Positions 46,721-56,078 of a stretch of DNA of 64,000 bases are shown piece by piece. This stretch comes from a marine gamma proteobacterium HTCC2148. Lineage in GTDB: Bacteria > Pseudomonadota > Gammaproteobacteria > Pseudomonadales > Halieaceae. A model generated the notes under the pieces. It was not told the DNA's origin and searched no databases. It saw nothing but the letters and a program-made list of their open reading frames with translations. Both the position numbers and the translations under genes were made by a program. The stretch lies in NCBI GenBank assembly GCA_000156295.1, contig DS999227.1, positions 203,305-267,304 of the forward strand, read 5' to 3'. How positions within the stretch are numbered: position 1 is the first letter of the stretch; each line of letters begins with the position of its first letter.

Positions 46721-48265
46721 ATGAGCAAACAACCTCCACAAGCGTTCAATCCTGGAAAAGGCGACCTGAGCAAACTGCATGAAGTTCAGGCTCAACAGGC
46801 CATGACCCTGGACGAGCAGCGCCAAGAAGCAATAGCGAAACGTCATGCCAAGGGTTACCGCAGTGCTCGTGAGAATCTGGAGGCACTTGTCGATAAGGAC
46901 TCTTTTGTCGAATACGGTCAACTGGCCGTAGCCGCACAGCGCGCAAGGCGCAGCCTACAAGACCTGCGAACCAATACTCCCGCGGATGGTGTCATCACCG
47001 GGCTGGCAACGGTGAATGCCGCTCAGTTTGGTGAAGAGCGTGCGGCGACAGCGGTCGTGGTTAATGATTACACCGTACTCGCAGGCACGCAGGGGTTTTT
47101 CCATCACATGAAACTGGATCGAATTATTCATGTGGCCCAGGAGCGTCAGTTACCAGTGATCATGTACACCGAGGGAGGTGGCGGCCGCCCAGGTGATACC
47201 GACATTCAGATAGGCGGCGGCACTCTGGACGTCAGCTCTTTCGTGGAATGGGCTACCTTGTGCAACGAAGTTCCCACCATTGCTGTCAACAACGGATACT
47301 GTTTTGCCGGCAACGCTGCCTTGTTTGGTTGCGCAGACATCCGTATAGCAACCCAAAGTTCCTGGATCGGCATGGCGGGACCGGCAATGATTGAAGGCGG
47401 CGGCCTGGGTCAATTCGCACCGCGAGATATTGGTCCCATTGACGTCCAAAGCAAAAATGCTGTGGTCGACCTGGTGGCAGACAATGAAGAACATGCGACT
47501 GAGCTTGCCAAAAAAGTTATTAGCTACACGCAGGGTGATGTGAGCGACTGGCAGTGTGCGGATCAGGAATCATTGCGCACCGCGCTACCTGCCGACAGAC
47601 GTTATGCCTACGACGTTCGAGGCATTATCGAGACCGTCGCCGACACCGACTCATTCACTGAGCTCACCCGGGGTTTTGGCGGCGCCGTCGTTACAGGCTT
47701 CATTCGCATCCATGGCAAAGCCATGGGATTAATGGCTAACGACTGCCGGGTACTGGGCGGGGCTGTAGATTGTGACGCGGCCGACAAGGCAGGGCGTTTT
47801 GTCTCGCTGTGCGACAAGCTCGGGCTGCCATTGCTCTCTCTCTGCGACACACCAGGCTTCATGGTGGGCCCTGATAGCGAAGTACAAGGCGCCGCCCTGC
47901 GCATGGCTACGATGTTTAAGGCAGGAGCAAAAGTACGAGTGCCATTAGTGGCCATTGTTTTACGCAAAGCTTATGGACTGGGCGCCATGGCCATGACCGC
48001 AGGAAGTCTCAAGGTGCCTGTGTTCACTGCTGCCTGGCCAACCGGGGAAACTGGACCCATGGGACTGGAAGGCGCAGTGACACTTGGGTTCAAGAAAGAA
48101 CTGGATGCCGCTGAAGATCCGCAGGAGCGGGAAGCACTGTTTAACCAGCTTGTCGAAGAAATGTATGAACGCGGCAAGGCAACCGAATCCGCTGCAGCCA
48201 CCGAAATTGATGCTGTCATCGACCCCGCAGAGACGCGCAGGGTCATTGTGCGAGCGCTAAGCTAA
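46721..48265 (+). CDS. Acyl-CoA carboxylase carboxyltransferase (beta) subunit
   Basis: 514-residue carboxyltransferase transferring CO2 from biotin to an acyl-CoA (acetyl-, propionyl- or methylcrotonyl-type). The start is the ATG at 46721; a frame open from 46574 overlaps the PhyH gene. The N-terminal half shows QGFFHHMKLDRIIHVAQ, TEGGGGRPGDTD and NGYCFAGNAALFGCADI (oxyanion region). The C-terminal half shows GFIRIHGKAMGLMANDCRVLGGAVDCDAADKAGRF, CDTPGFMVGPDSE and RKAYGLGAMAM. No biotin carboxylase or BCCP gene lies nearby, which is unusual for this family. Confidence 0.88.
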   Translation: MSKQPPQAFNPGKGDLSKLHEVQAQQAMTLDEQRQEAIAKRHAKGYRSARENLEALVDKDSFVEYGQLAVAAQRARRSLQDLRTNTPADGVITGLATVNAAQFGEERAATAVVVNDYTVLAGTQGFFHHMKLDRIIHVAQERQLPVIMYTEGGGGRPGDTDIQIGGGTLDVSSFVEWATLCNEVPTIAVNNGYCFAGNAALFGCADIRIATQSSWIGMAGPAMIEGGGLGQFAPRDIGPIDVQSKNAVVDLVADNEEHATELAKKVISYTQGDVSDWQCADQESLRTALPADRRYAYDVRGIIETVADTDSFTELTRGFGGAVVTGFIRIHGKAMGLMANDCRVLGGAVDCDAADKAGRFVSLCDKLGLPLLSLCDTPGFMVGPDSEVQGAALRMATMFKAGAKVRVPLVAIVLRKAYGLGAMAMTAGSLKVPVFTAAWPTGETGPMGLEGAVTLGFKKELDAAEDPQEREALFNQLVEEMYERGKATESAAATEIDAVIDPAETRRVIVRALS

Positions 48266-48311
48266 GCTGCCGAAAGAGCGAGCAAGAAAAGACGGTAACA
48301 GCACCACGGTC

Positions 48312-49418
48312 CTATTCCCCGCCTTCCCAAAGAGAGATGATCTGGCCAGTGGCAGGGTTTGCCTTGCCTGCCAGCACCTGTTGATAGGCGGCTTCGACTG
48401 AGTCTGCGCCATAGCTACGCGCCACATTTAACCAACTATCACAAAACTGACGAAAGCCTACATAGGCACCGCCCAGCAGCATCATAAACTCTGCACCGCC
48501 CAACTCTTTACTGCGAGTTTGCAGGTGTCCAGGGGCAAAGAAAAACTCAGGCGTAGCTCCCGGCAAATTATCTACCGGGCCAAAATCCTCGACATGGGTT
48601 GCCCCAATGCGGCACGAGTACTTCATGTTGTCGCCAATATGATGGTGAATCTCAGACAATACTTTTTTACTGCCCGCCATGTCTACCATGACAACCGGCC
48701 CGGCATTGTCCAGCGATGCGATTGCATCGTAAGTTACTACCTGATCGTAACACCCCAGACTCTCACAGAATTCTACATTGCCAGCAGAAGTGATCGCCAC
48801 GCTAGCGAGCGTGCCGCGCTGTTTGACACAGTGCGCCAAAGCGATGCTGGTCTTGCTCGAGGCACTGGTAATGAGGCAGCTTCCTGCACCAAAAAACTGA
48901 TTTACCTCGAGGAAGTCTTCTACCAGCCACGATGTCATGAACAAACCGCGTAACAAACTGTCCTGATCTTCTCGCGCTTCCTCATAAATTGGATACGCCG
49001 TTGCTCGGTCGAACTGCGCATAAACGGGGGCCAGTCCTTCACGATGAGGAGAGACATCAGCGAAACTCTGCGAACTTACCTTTCCCGCCAGTACCTTCAA
49101 ATGCGTACCCAGCGGGAAAAAACCCCAGACCCGCTCACCCTCGGCGATATCAGGGTGCGCCGACATTGCCACCTGCGCCCAGCCCATTGCGGGCAGACGG
49201 CCCCAACCGTCTTCGGCAGGGAAAAAGCGCCAGTACCCTAGCGAATCACCCGCTGATGCATAGCTAATATTGTTGGTCGTGAGGGCCAGACGGTCGATGC
49301 GCAACAGCACTTCATTCTCGGCCAATCTTGTATCAACTGCGGCCTTGACCACCCGGGTTTGATTCCAGCGTTCCTTTTGAACTTCCAGGTTAACGCTTTC
49401 GATTTCTGTATCACTCAT
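48312..49418 (-). CDS. DUF2855-family MDR-like protein
   Basis: 368-residue protein of DUF2855, related to medium-chain (quinone-oxidoreductase-like) dehydrogenases but without zinc ligands. The N-terminal part resembles a GroES-like domain (ENEVLLRIDRLALTTNNISYA, GDSLGYWRFFPAEDGWGRLPAMGWA). The second part is Rossmann-like (LITSASSKTSIALAHCVKQRG, VVMVDMAGSKKVLSEIHHHIGDN), without the standard GxGxxG. It is nine bases from the nitronate monooxygenase gene on the same strand. The substrate is unknown; DUF2855 genes recur in lipid- and steroid-like catabolic neighbourhoods, in my recollection. Confidence 0.82.
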   Translation of the reverse strand: MSDTEIESVNLEVQKERWNQTRVVKAAVDTRLAENEVLLRIDRLALTTNNISYASAGDSLGYWRFFPAEDGWGRLPAMGWAQVAMSAHPDIAEGERVWGFFPLGTHLKVLAGKVSSQSFADVSPHREGLAPVYAQFDRATAYPIYEEAREDQDSLLRGLFMTSWLVEDFLEVNQFFGAGSCLITSASSKTSIALAHCVKQRGTLASVAITSAGNVEFCESLGCYDQVVTYDAIASLDNAGPVVMVDMAGSKKVLSEIHHHIGDNMKYSCRIGATHVEDFGPVDNLPGATPEFFFAPGHLQTRSKELGGAEFMMLLGGAYVGFRQFCDSWLNVARSYGADSVEAAYQQVLAGKANPATGQIISLWEGGE

Positions 49419-49427
49419 GTTCTATCC

Positions 49428-50387
49428 TTATCCAACTTGGCGATTCGTATATTGGCTGGCCAAACCTTGCATGGCCTCATAAAAATCAGTCATGGTTTCC
49501 TGCACGATTTGATCCGCACTCTTTATTTCGTCGATACGCCCCACTACCTGGCCAGACAAAGGGATAGACGCTTCCATATCACCGCCAAAATAAAGTTCCT
49601 GCACGCGTGCGAAGTATTCCATGGCATTGAACGCGCCCTTTGGCAACAACTCCTCGGTTACCCGGGTACGCAGGGCTCGCAAAGCCGGCCGAGATTGCTG
49701 GTTCAGGAATACCGTATCGGTCTCCTTGGCTGCCAGCATGGCCTGCTTCCAATTGCCGTGCACCGGAGATTCAGCACTGGACAGCATGCGCGTGCCCATT
49801 TGCACGCCTTCAGCGCCCATAGCAAACACTCCTGCCATAGACAGGCCGTCACTGATCCCCCCGGCTGCAATAATGGGCAAATCAGTCCGCGAGCGTATCA
49901 GGGGCAGCAGCACCATGGTCGACACAGGATCGGGGTTCTTAAAACCGCCGCCTTCACCGCCCTCAACAATCAGACCGTCTACTCCACAGTCGATAGCTTT
50001 CAGTGCCATATTCAGTGTTGGTACGACATGAAACACTTTGATACCAGCCTCCTGGAAAGCCTGCGTGCAAACACTGGGACTGCCAGAGGAAGTGGTGACA
50101 AACTTAATGTCCTGCTCGATGACAAAGTCGATGACATTAGTACCCTTAACATAGGACAAGGCCACATTCATGCCGAAGGGCTTGTCGGTAAGCTCGCGCA
50201 TCTTTGCGACTTCGACCTTGATATTGTCGAATTCGCCTGACGAAGTTTCAATAATCCCGAGACCACCGGCATTGCTCACAGCTGATGCCAGCTGGGCTCG
50301 CGCTATCCAGCCCATGGGCGCCTGGATGATCGGGTAGTCGGTGCCCGTCATCTGGGTAACGCGATTATTTATAGATACTGCAGTCAT
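49428..50387 (-). CDS. Nitronate monooxygenase / 2-nitropropane dioxygenase-family flavoprotein
   Basis: 319-residue FMN TIM-barrel enzyme. The family pattern is clear: PIIQAPMGWIARAQLASAVSNAGGLG, VTTSSGSPSVC, GGEGGGFKNPDPVSTMVLLP (with the catalytic-position residue region), IIAAGGISDG and GAEGVQMGTRML. Characterised members oxidise propionate 3-nitronate; many relatives act in fatty-acid or steroid metabolism (for example trans-2-enoyl reductases), so nitronate as substrate is only nominal. A GAGAAG site lies before the ATG at 50387. It is transcribed ahead of DUF2855, nine bases apart. Confidence 0.88.
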   Translation of the reverse strand: MTAVSINNRVTQMTGTDYPIIQAPMGWIARAQLASAVSNAGGLGIIETSSGEFDNIKVEVAKMRELTDKPFGMNVALSYVKGTNVIDFVIEQDIKFVTTSSGSPSVCTQAFQEAGIKVFHVVPTLNMALKAIDCGVDGLIVEGGEGGGFKNPDPVSTMVLLPLIRSRTDLPIIAAGGISDGLSMAGVFAMGAEGVQMGTRMLSSAESPVHGNWKQAMLAAKETDTVFLNQQSRPALRALRTRVTEELLPKGAFNAMEYFARVQELYFGGDMEASIPLSGQVVGRIDEIKSADQIVQETMTDFYEAMQGLASQYTNRQVG

Positions 50388-50454
50388 AATTATCTTCTCA
50401 TAGTGAACAGCGGTGAATCGAAAGATACACCACCAGAAAACGCAATTCGTTTAG

Positions 50455-51873
50455 CTATACAACAGGGTTATCTTCAAACTTCTGCAGAACTTCGCGCAGC
50501 GTTCGGCTGATTCTGGTTTGCTGACGAATCATTTCCAGCTTCGGCCAAGTGCAGCGCTCACCTGCCGAGATCAGTTTATACATTTGCTTTTCGCCCGGGA
50601 AAGTCAGCAACTTGAGCGGGTTAATCACCTTATAATCCGGCAGAATATTAATATCGCCAACATAGTCCTGATTGATAATGGAGCGCATCAGGCTGGTTGC
50701 CTGCGTTACAGTGCCGTTGCGCTTGTCTGCCCGGTCCAGAATCAAAGTCATCGCATTAAACCATTCCCTGGCTGAACGGCGAGCGGCATTTTCAATAAGT
50801 CCAATAGCGGTGCGTTTACGATGACCGTCTGACACGAAAGGCAGCACGTGAGGGTTTGTCTGACTGACAATGTAATGGTTTACACCATACAGGCGCGCCA
50901 GACGTTTAGCGGGCATATCGTCGCTGACTGAACCATCTACCCACTTGCGAGACGGCAAATAACTTTTCCGTTCCCCATGGCTGTCTAGTGCTTGCAGGGT
51001 TACCGGCGGAAATATCCCCGGCACCGCTGACGATGCCATTACAGCACTTCGAATCATCACGCTTGGAGACGTGGTTGCATTGAGCAAGCGCGAAGTTTGA
51101 TGGGTCTCTGCAGGAGCAACAGAGACATTCATAGCACGACCCGTTCGTGCGAAAGCTTGCTCAAAAGTGATATCCGGAATGAAGTTGGCGATACTCTCTT
51201 CCAGCTCGCTCACGTGAGCAACGCCACTCGTGCTGGCGGTCGTCGGTATGCGATCCAAAAAGTACTCTGGATCCAGTAACTCAGGAAGTTCCTCATTGGT
51301 GTGACTACAGACAATACTGCCGACAATAGCGCCACCACTAGAGCCAGACATTACGCTGGGCAACAACTCCGACTCTGCCAGCGCCTTGACTACACCCACA
51401 TGAAAAAACAGTAAGGAGCCAGAGCCGCTCATCATGAAGGCAGAATGCCCGAAACAGTGGTTGGCGCGACGGAAAAAATCGAGCTTTTCATCGGCACTGA
51501 CATCACCACTGTCTTCCTCAGCAAGGTACCTTAGCGAGTGCACTATTTCGTCAATGTAGTCCTCAACCAGGTGTTTGGTTCCAGTCTTCGCGCGGCCATA
51601 CAGCCCGGCACGACCCATGCCTCCCATGTTCCCATGAATACCCTCATTAAGGGTGAACAGCATTCCTCGGGTATCGTGGCGTGACTTCAGGCTACGCAGC
51701 CGATCGAGGCGAGTCCGAATCGATACATAATCATACTGGCTGCTGTGATCTTTCCTGCGCCAAAGGTCTTGTTTGGTATACTTGTCGTAAGCCTTGGCGG
51801 CATCAAGCCACTCCTGATAGCTGCCCGCACTGTTCAATGAACGCTTGAGCTGGAGTTTGGTTACTACTGCCAT
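50455..51873 (-). CDS. Patatin-like phospholipase with DUF3336 domain
   Basis: 472-residue lipase of the TGL/patatin group. The start is the ATG at 51871-51873 with AGGGA upstream; a frame open to 52083 runs through the shared promoter region and is rejected. The N-terminal DUF3336 domain spans about 1-125 (SYQEWLDAAKAYDKY, YDYVSIRTRLDRL). The patatin domain has the oxyanion-type SGSGSLLFFHVGVVKAL, the nucleophile GSSGGAIVG and the catalytic aspartate in WVDGSVSDDMP. It would act on acylglycerols or phospholipids at the membrane. It is divergent from an acyl-CoA synthetase gene, fitting lipid release followed by activation. Confidence 0.9.
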   Translation of the reverse strand: MAVVTKLQLKRSLNSAGSYQEWLDAAKAYDKYTKQDLWRRKDHSSQYDYVSIRTRLDRLRSLKSRHDTRGMLFTLNEGIHGNMGGMGRAGLYGRAKTGTKHLVEDYIDEIVHSLRYLAEEDSGDVSADEKLDFFRRANHCFGHSAFMMSGSGSLLFFHVGVVKALAESELLPSVMSGSSGGAIVGSIVCSHTNEELPELLDPEYFLDRIPTTASTSGVAHVSELEESIANFIPDITFEQAFARTGRAMNVSVAPAETHQTSRLLNATTSPSVMIRSAVMASSAVPGIFPPVTLQALDSHGERKSYLPSRKWVDGSVSDDMPAKRLARLYGVNHYIVSQTNPHVLPFVSDGHRKRTAIGLIENAARRSAREWFNAMTLILDRADKRNGTVTQATSLMRSIINQDYVGDINILPDYKVINPLKLLTFPGEKQMYKLISAGERCTWPKLEMIRQQTRISRTLREVLQKFEDNPVV

Positions 51874-52106
51874 GCTTCGTTTCCCTGATTTTTGACTAGA
51901 GTACGATGTTAGTATTCGCAGCACCAGCAGTGACCGCATGGCCCTATTGGCGCGACCCAACTGGTCCCGACTTGCCTGAGCAACGACGACTGATATATAT
52001 TTTGACACAATAAATGCCATTTTGCACAGTCTAAGGGGCGGTATGGTCGCTCGGTCAAACGCCTGAACCAAACTGACAATCAATCAACAACGAGATAATC
52101 AACCCC

Positions 52107-53801
52107 ATGTACCAACAGCTAAAGCAAGTCGTAGACCAAATGACCGCCCCAGGGCAAATGTTTGAAATTCGCGAGAGCTCCGTCGCTGGGCAAACTCTCA
52201 AAACCTGGGCCATGGCGCCTGACTCTCTGCGGGATTTATGGTTGAACGCAGCGGAACATGGCGACAAAGAATACATGGTCTATCAAGACGAACGCTGGAC
52301 CTACACTCAAGCGCATGAAGAGGTTGCTCGCATCGCTAACTGGCTCAGTGCCAACGGTATCAAGCAGCACGACCGGGTCGCTATTGCCATGCGCAACTAT
52401 CCCGAATGGATGCTGACCTATTGGGCATTAAGTTGTATCGGTGCGGTTCCCGTTGGCGTCAACGCGTGGTGGGTCGCAGAAGAACTGGAGTACGGACTGC
52501 GAGACTCACAAAGCAGCATGCTGATCTGCGACAGCGAGCGGCTGCAACGCTTCAGCGAGATCAGGTCAGGTTTGGCAAACTTAGCTGTGGTTGCAGTGCG
52601 TGTTGATAACTGCCCGCAATGGGCGACACCATGGGCGGAGGTTCTCAAGGCACCCGCCAGCCTGCCAGACGCAACGATTAGCCCAGAGGACGATGCCTGC
52701 ATTTTCTACACTTCGGGAACTACTGGTAAGCCCAAGGGCGCTCAGTTGACTCATCGAGGCTGCGTCAACAATGTCTTCAGTAGCCTATTTTCCAGCCTGA
52801 GCCAGATGACCGCCCAAGCGCTGGTTGAGGGTAAAGAGCCACCGATTCCCGGCCAGAGACAGACTTCAGCCATAATCGCTACTCCCCTCTTTCACGTAAC
52901 CGCCAACAATGCAGTGGCCCAGGTGCTTACCGTTACTGGCGGAAAACTTGTGCATACCTATAAATGGGACGCCGGTGAGGCGCTAAAAATAATCGAAGAA
53001 GAAAAAATCACCAATTTTGCGGGCGTGCCCGTCATGGCAAGAGAGATTATCAACCATCAGGATTTTTCAACACGGGATACTTCGTCCCTGCAGGTGCTGG
53101 GTGGAGGTGGCGCCGCCGTGCAACCAGATCTCACCGAAAAGGTCATGAAATCTGAGGGCAATGCGATGCCCGCACAAGGCTACGGCTTGACAGAAACCTG
53201 CGGTATTGTGGCCGGCAGTTGGGGCATTTTTCTGAGCAACAAACCCAATGCGGCCGGTCGGCTCGTTCCTGTTTTTGACGTAAAGTGCATCGATGCAGAG
53301 GGTAACACTCTGCCACTGGGTGAGACTGGAGAGATCTGCTTCAAAGGCCCACAAGTCATAAAAGGCTATCTTAACCGACCTGAAGCCACGGCTGAAACCA
53401 TCGTCGACGGCTGGCTGCAGACTGGCGACATCGGCTTCGCCGACGAAGATAACTTTATTTACCTGGTGGACCGAGCCAAAGACATGGTCCTGCGCGGTGG
53501 CGAAAACGTGTACTGTTCAGAAGTGGAAGTGGCGATATTCAAGCACGAAGCCGTGGCTGAATGCGCGGTATTCTCCGTACCTGACGACCGCCTCGGCGAG
53601 GAAGTGGGTGCCGCCATTTTCCTCAAAGAAGGACAAAACCTAAGTTTCGACGCCATCCGCGAGTTCTGCAAATCCAAAATCGCTTCTTTCAAAATACCTC
53701 GCTATATTTGGATTTTAGACAATCCCCTCCCCCGCAACGCCAGCGGAAAGTTCGTAAAACGGGAATTAAAGGATATGCTAGACATCTCGAATGCCGGATA
53801 G
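52107..53801 (+). CDS. Acyl-CoA synthetase (class I adenylate-forming enzyme)
   Basis: 564-residue AMP-binding enzyme. The P-loop is CIFYTSGTTGKPKGAQLTH (about 197-215), motif II AQGYGLTETCG, the hinge QTGDIGFADEDNFIYLVDRAKDMVLRGGENVYC, and the catalytic lysine lies in NASGKFVKREL. It activates a fatty or other carboxylic acid to its CoA thioester; chain length cannot be read from sequence. It is divergent from the patatin lipase, and six bases before a molybdopterin oxidoreductase gene on the same strand, suggesting a two-gene unit. Confidence 0.92.
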   Translation: MYQQLKQVVDQMTAPGQMFEIRESSVAGQTLKTWAMAPDSLRDLWLNAAEHGDKEYMVYQDERWTYTQAHEEVARIANWLSANGIKQHDRVAIAMRNYPEWMLTYWALSCIGAVPVGVNAWWVAEELEYGLRDSQSSMLICDSERLQRFSEIRSGLANLAVVAVRVDNCPQWATPWAEVLKAPASLPDATISPEDDACIFYTSGTTGKPKGAQLTHRGCVNNVFSSLFSSLSQMTAQALVEGKEPPIPGQRQTSAIIATPLFHVTANNAVAQVLTVTGGKLVHTYKWDAGEALKIIEEEKITNFAGVPVMAREIINHQDFSTRDTSSLQVLGGGGAAVQPDLTEKVMKSEGNAMPAQGYGLTETCGIVAGSWGIFLSNKPNAAGRLVPVFDVKCIDAEGNTLPLGETGEICFKGPQVIKGYLNRPEATAETIVDGWLQTGDIGFADEDNFIYLVDRAKDMVLRGGENVYCSEVEVAIFKHEAVAECAVFSVPDDRLGEEVGAAIFLKEGQNLSFDAIREFCKSKIASFKIPRYIWILDNPLPRNASGKFVKRELKDMLDISNAG

Positions 53802-53807
53802 CCAACC

Positions 53808-55916
53808 ATGACTAAACAAACACACCGCCGTGCCTGCCACCTCTGCGAAGCCATTTGTGGATTGATCATAGAAACAGAAGGCACGGAGATTTTGTCGATC
53901 AAGGGCGACAAAGATGACCCCTTAAGCCGCGGTCACATCTGCCCCAAAGCCGTTGCTCTAAGGGATTTGCATGAAGACCCTGATCGTCTTAAAGGTCCAG
54001 TAAAAAAATCTCGTAACGCCGCAGGAGAAGTCTCCTGGGAAGCCATCGGCTGGACTGAGGCGCTAGACACTACCGCCCGGGAACTGGCGCATACCATTGC
54101 CAAGCATGGGGTAAACGCAATGGGAATTTACCTGGGTAATCCCAGCGTTCACAACTACGGCATGATGACCCACCAGAGTAGTTTGTTTCGACACACCAGA
54201 ACCAACAATCGCTTTTCTGCAACCAGCGTCGATCAGCTGCCCCATCATCTCGTTTCTCTCTGGCTTTACGGGCACAAGTTATTACTTCCCGTACCCGACG
54301 TAGATAACACCGACTATTTCCTCATGCTAGGTGCCAATCCGCTGGCTTCTAATGGCAGCATCTGGACAGTGCCTGACGTCAAAAAACGATTGAGCTCAAT
54401 GCAGGCGCGAGGCGGGAAGCTTGTGGTGATTGACCCGCGGCGCACCGAAACAGCGGCGTTGGCCAATGAACATCACTTCATTCGCCCGGGAACAGATGCC
54501 CTTTTCCTGCTCGCTATCCTGCATACATTGTTTGCGGAAGACCTGGTCGATACAGGTCACTTGACAGACTTCATCACCGGCCTTGAAAACGTGCGCACGG
54601 CGATCGACAGTTTTACACCTGAGTTTGCCGCCAGGCACACCGGCATTTCGGCCGCCACCGTCCGCTCTATTAGCAGAGAATTGGCAGGCGCAGAGCGTGC
54701 TATCTGCTACGGGAGAATGGGGATATCCACTCAGGTTTACGGTGGCTTGTGTCAGTGGCTTACGCAGCTCATTAATATCGCAACCGGAAATCTGGATAAA
54801 CCCGGAGGCAGCCTGTTCACCACACCTGCGGTGGACACTGTGACAACCAATGGCCCTGGCGGGTTCAACCGCCATCGCAGCAGAGTTCGCAATTTGCCAG
54901 AGTTCGATCGGGAATTACCGGCCAGTGCCATTACCGAGGAAATCGTTACGCCAGGTGAGGGACAAATCAAGGCGTTGTTTACCGGTGCTGGAAATCCCGT
55001 GCTGTCTACGCCCAATGGCAGGCAATTAGACGAAGCGCTGCCGCAATTGGAATTTATGGTTTCCCTGGACCCTTACATCAACGAGACGACGCGCCACGCA
55101 GATATTATCCTGCCACCAACGTCACCACTGGAACATGATCACTACGACTTGACCTTTCACGCATTCGCGGTGCGCAATACGGCCCGCTACAATGAGCCGG
55201 TTTTCGACAAGCCCGAGGGCAGTTTGCACGACTGGGAAATTTTCTCAGAGCTTGGAAAACGACTGGAGAAGCTTCTGGATTTACCCCCACAGCAATCTCT
55301 ACCTCCCTCACAGATAATAGATATGGGACTCCAGGCTGGTCCCTACGGCGACCAGGATATGTCTCTGGCATTATTGAAGAAGCACCCCTCAGGCATCGAC
55401 TTGGGCCCCCTGGTATCGCAACTGCCTGAGCGCCTGGCTACGGCCACCAAGACCATTGCCTGTGACGCACCGCTACCCATGGCGGATCTGGAAAGACTCT
55501 TTAACGCATTCGCAGAAGATCAGGACAACGAACTGTTACTCATTGGACGACGCCACATTCGATCTAACAATTCATGGATGCATAATTTCCACCCGCTGAT
55601 CAAAGGTCGAGATCGTTGTACCCTGATGATGCACCCAGAAGACATGGCAAAGCATAAAATCAGCGATGGGCTGAGAGTAAGCCTCAGTTCGAGAGTGGGC
55701 GCGGTAGAGGCTACCGTAGAGCAAACCGATGAACTAATGCCTGGTGTGGTTAGCCTCCCCCATGGCTTTGGCCATCACCGCTCCGGCGTTCAAATGGAAA
55801 AAGCAAGCCAGCGACCGGGGATAAGCTGCAACGATGTCACTGACCACCAACTGCTCGATGAACTTTCCGGTAACGCCGCCGTTAATGGTGTACCTGTGAC
55901 GGTAACGCCTCTGTAA
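53808..55916 (+). CDS. Molybdopterin (bis-MGD) oxidoreductase with N-terminal [4Fe-4S] cluster
   Basis: 702-residue DMSO-reductase-superfamily enzyme. The N-terminal cluster motif is CHLCEAICGLII (Cys-x2-Cys-x3-Cys) with a fourth cysteine in GHICPKA. Cofactor-binding segments follow (LGANPLASNGSIW, VIDPRRTETA, ICYGRMGISTQ, LDKPGGS, DIILPPTSPLEHD), and a C-terminal dinucleotide-binding domain has LIGRRHIRSNNSW and LPHGFGHHRSG. There is no Tat signal, so it is cytosolic. No electron-transfer or membrane subunit genes are adjacent. It belongs to the formate dehydrogenase-alpha-like group often called simply molybdopterin oxidoreductase. The substrate is unknown. Confidence 0.9.
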   Translation: MTKQTHRRACHLCEAICGLIIETEGTEILSIKGDKDDPLSRGHICPKAVALRDLHEDPDRLKGPVKKSRNAAGEVSWEAIGWTEALDTTARELAHTIAKHGVNAMGIYLGNPSVHNYGMMTHQSSLFRHTRTNNRFSATSVDQLPHHLVSLWLYGHKLLLPVPDVDNTDYFLMLGANPLASNGSIWTVPDVKKRLSSMQARGGKLVVIDPRRTETAALANEHHFIRPGTDALFLLAILHTLFAEDLVDTGHLTDFITGLENVRTAIDSFTPEFAARHTGISAATVRSISRELAGAERAICYGRMGISTQVYGGLCQWLTQLINIATGNLDKPGGSLFTTPAVDTVTTNGPGGFNRHRSRVRNLPEFDRELPASAITEEIVTPGEGQIKALFTGAGNPVLSTPNGRQLDEALPQLEFMVSLDPYINETTRHADIILPPTSPLEHDHYDLTFHAFAVRNTARYNEPVFDKPEGSLHDWEIFSELGKRLEKLLDLPPQQSLPPSQIIDMGLQAGPYGDQDMSLALLKKHPSGIDLGPLVSQLPERLATATKTIACDAPLPMADLERLFNAFAEDQDNELLLIGRRHIRSNNSWMHNFHPLIKGRDRCTLMMHPEDMAKHKISDGLRVSLSSRVGAVEATVEQTDELMPGVVSLPHGFGHHRSGVQMEKASQRPGISCNDVTDHQLLDELSGNAAVNGVPVTVTPL

Positions 55917-56078
55917 TCACGCGCTGCCTAAAACAAGCTGTACACTTCCTCTATTTCGAAACACCGTAGCGCGTTCAGTACATTTACCGCTGCCAGTTAG
56001 AACCCAGCCCGCCGCAAGTAAAACTGGCCCCGCGACGGAGGTATACACTAGACGTAGTGATTCTGAAGGAGAAAAATC

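Noticed and set aside
49359..50240. 293-codon plus-strand frame across the nitronate monooxygenase gene
   Set aside because: Antisense frame with His/Cys/Gln-rich composition; the minus-strand protein matches its family along its length.
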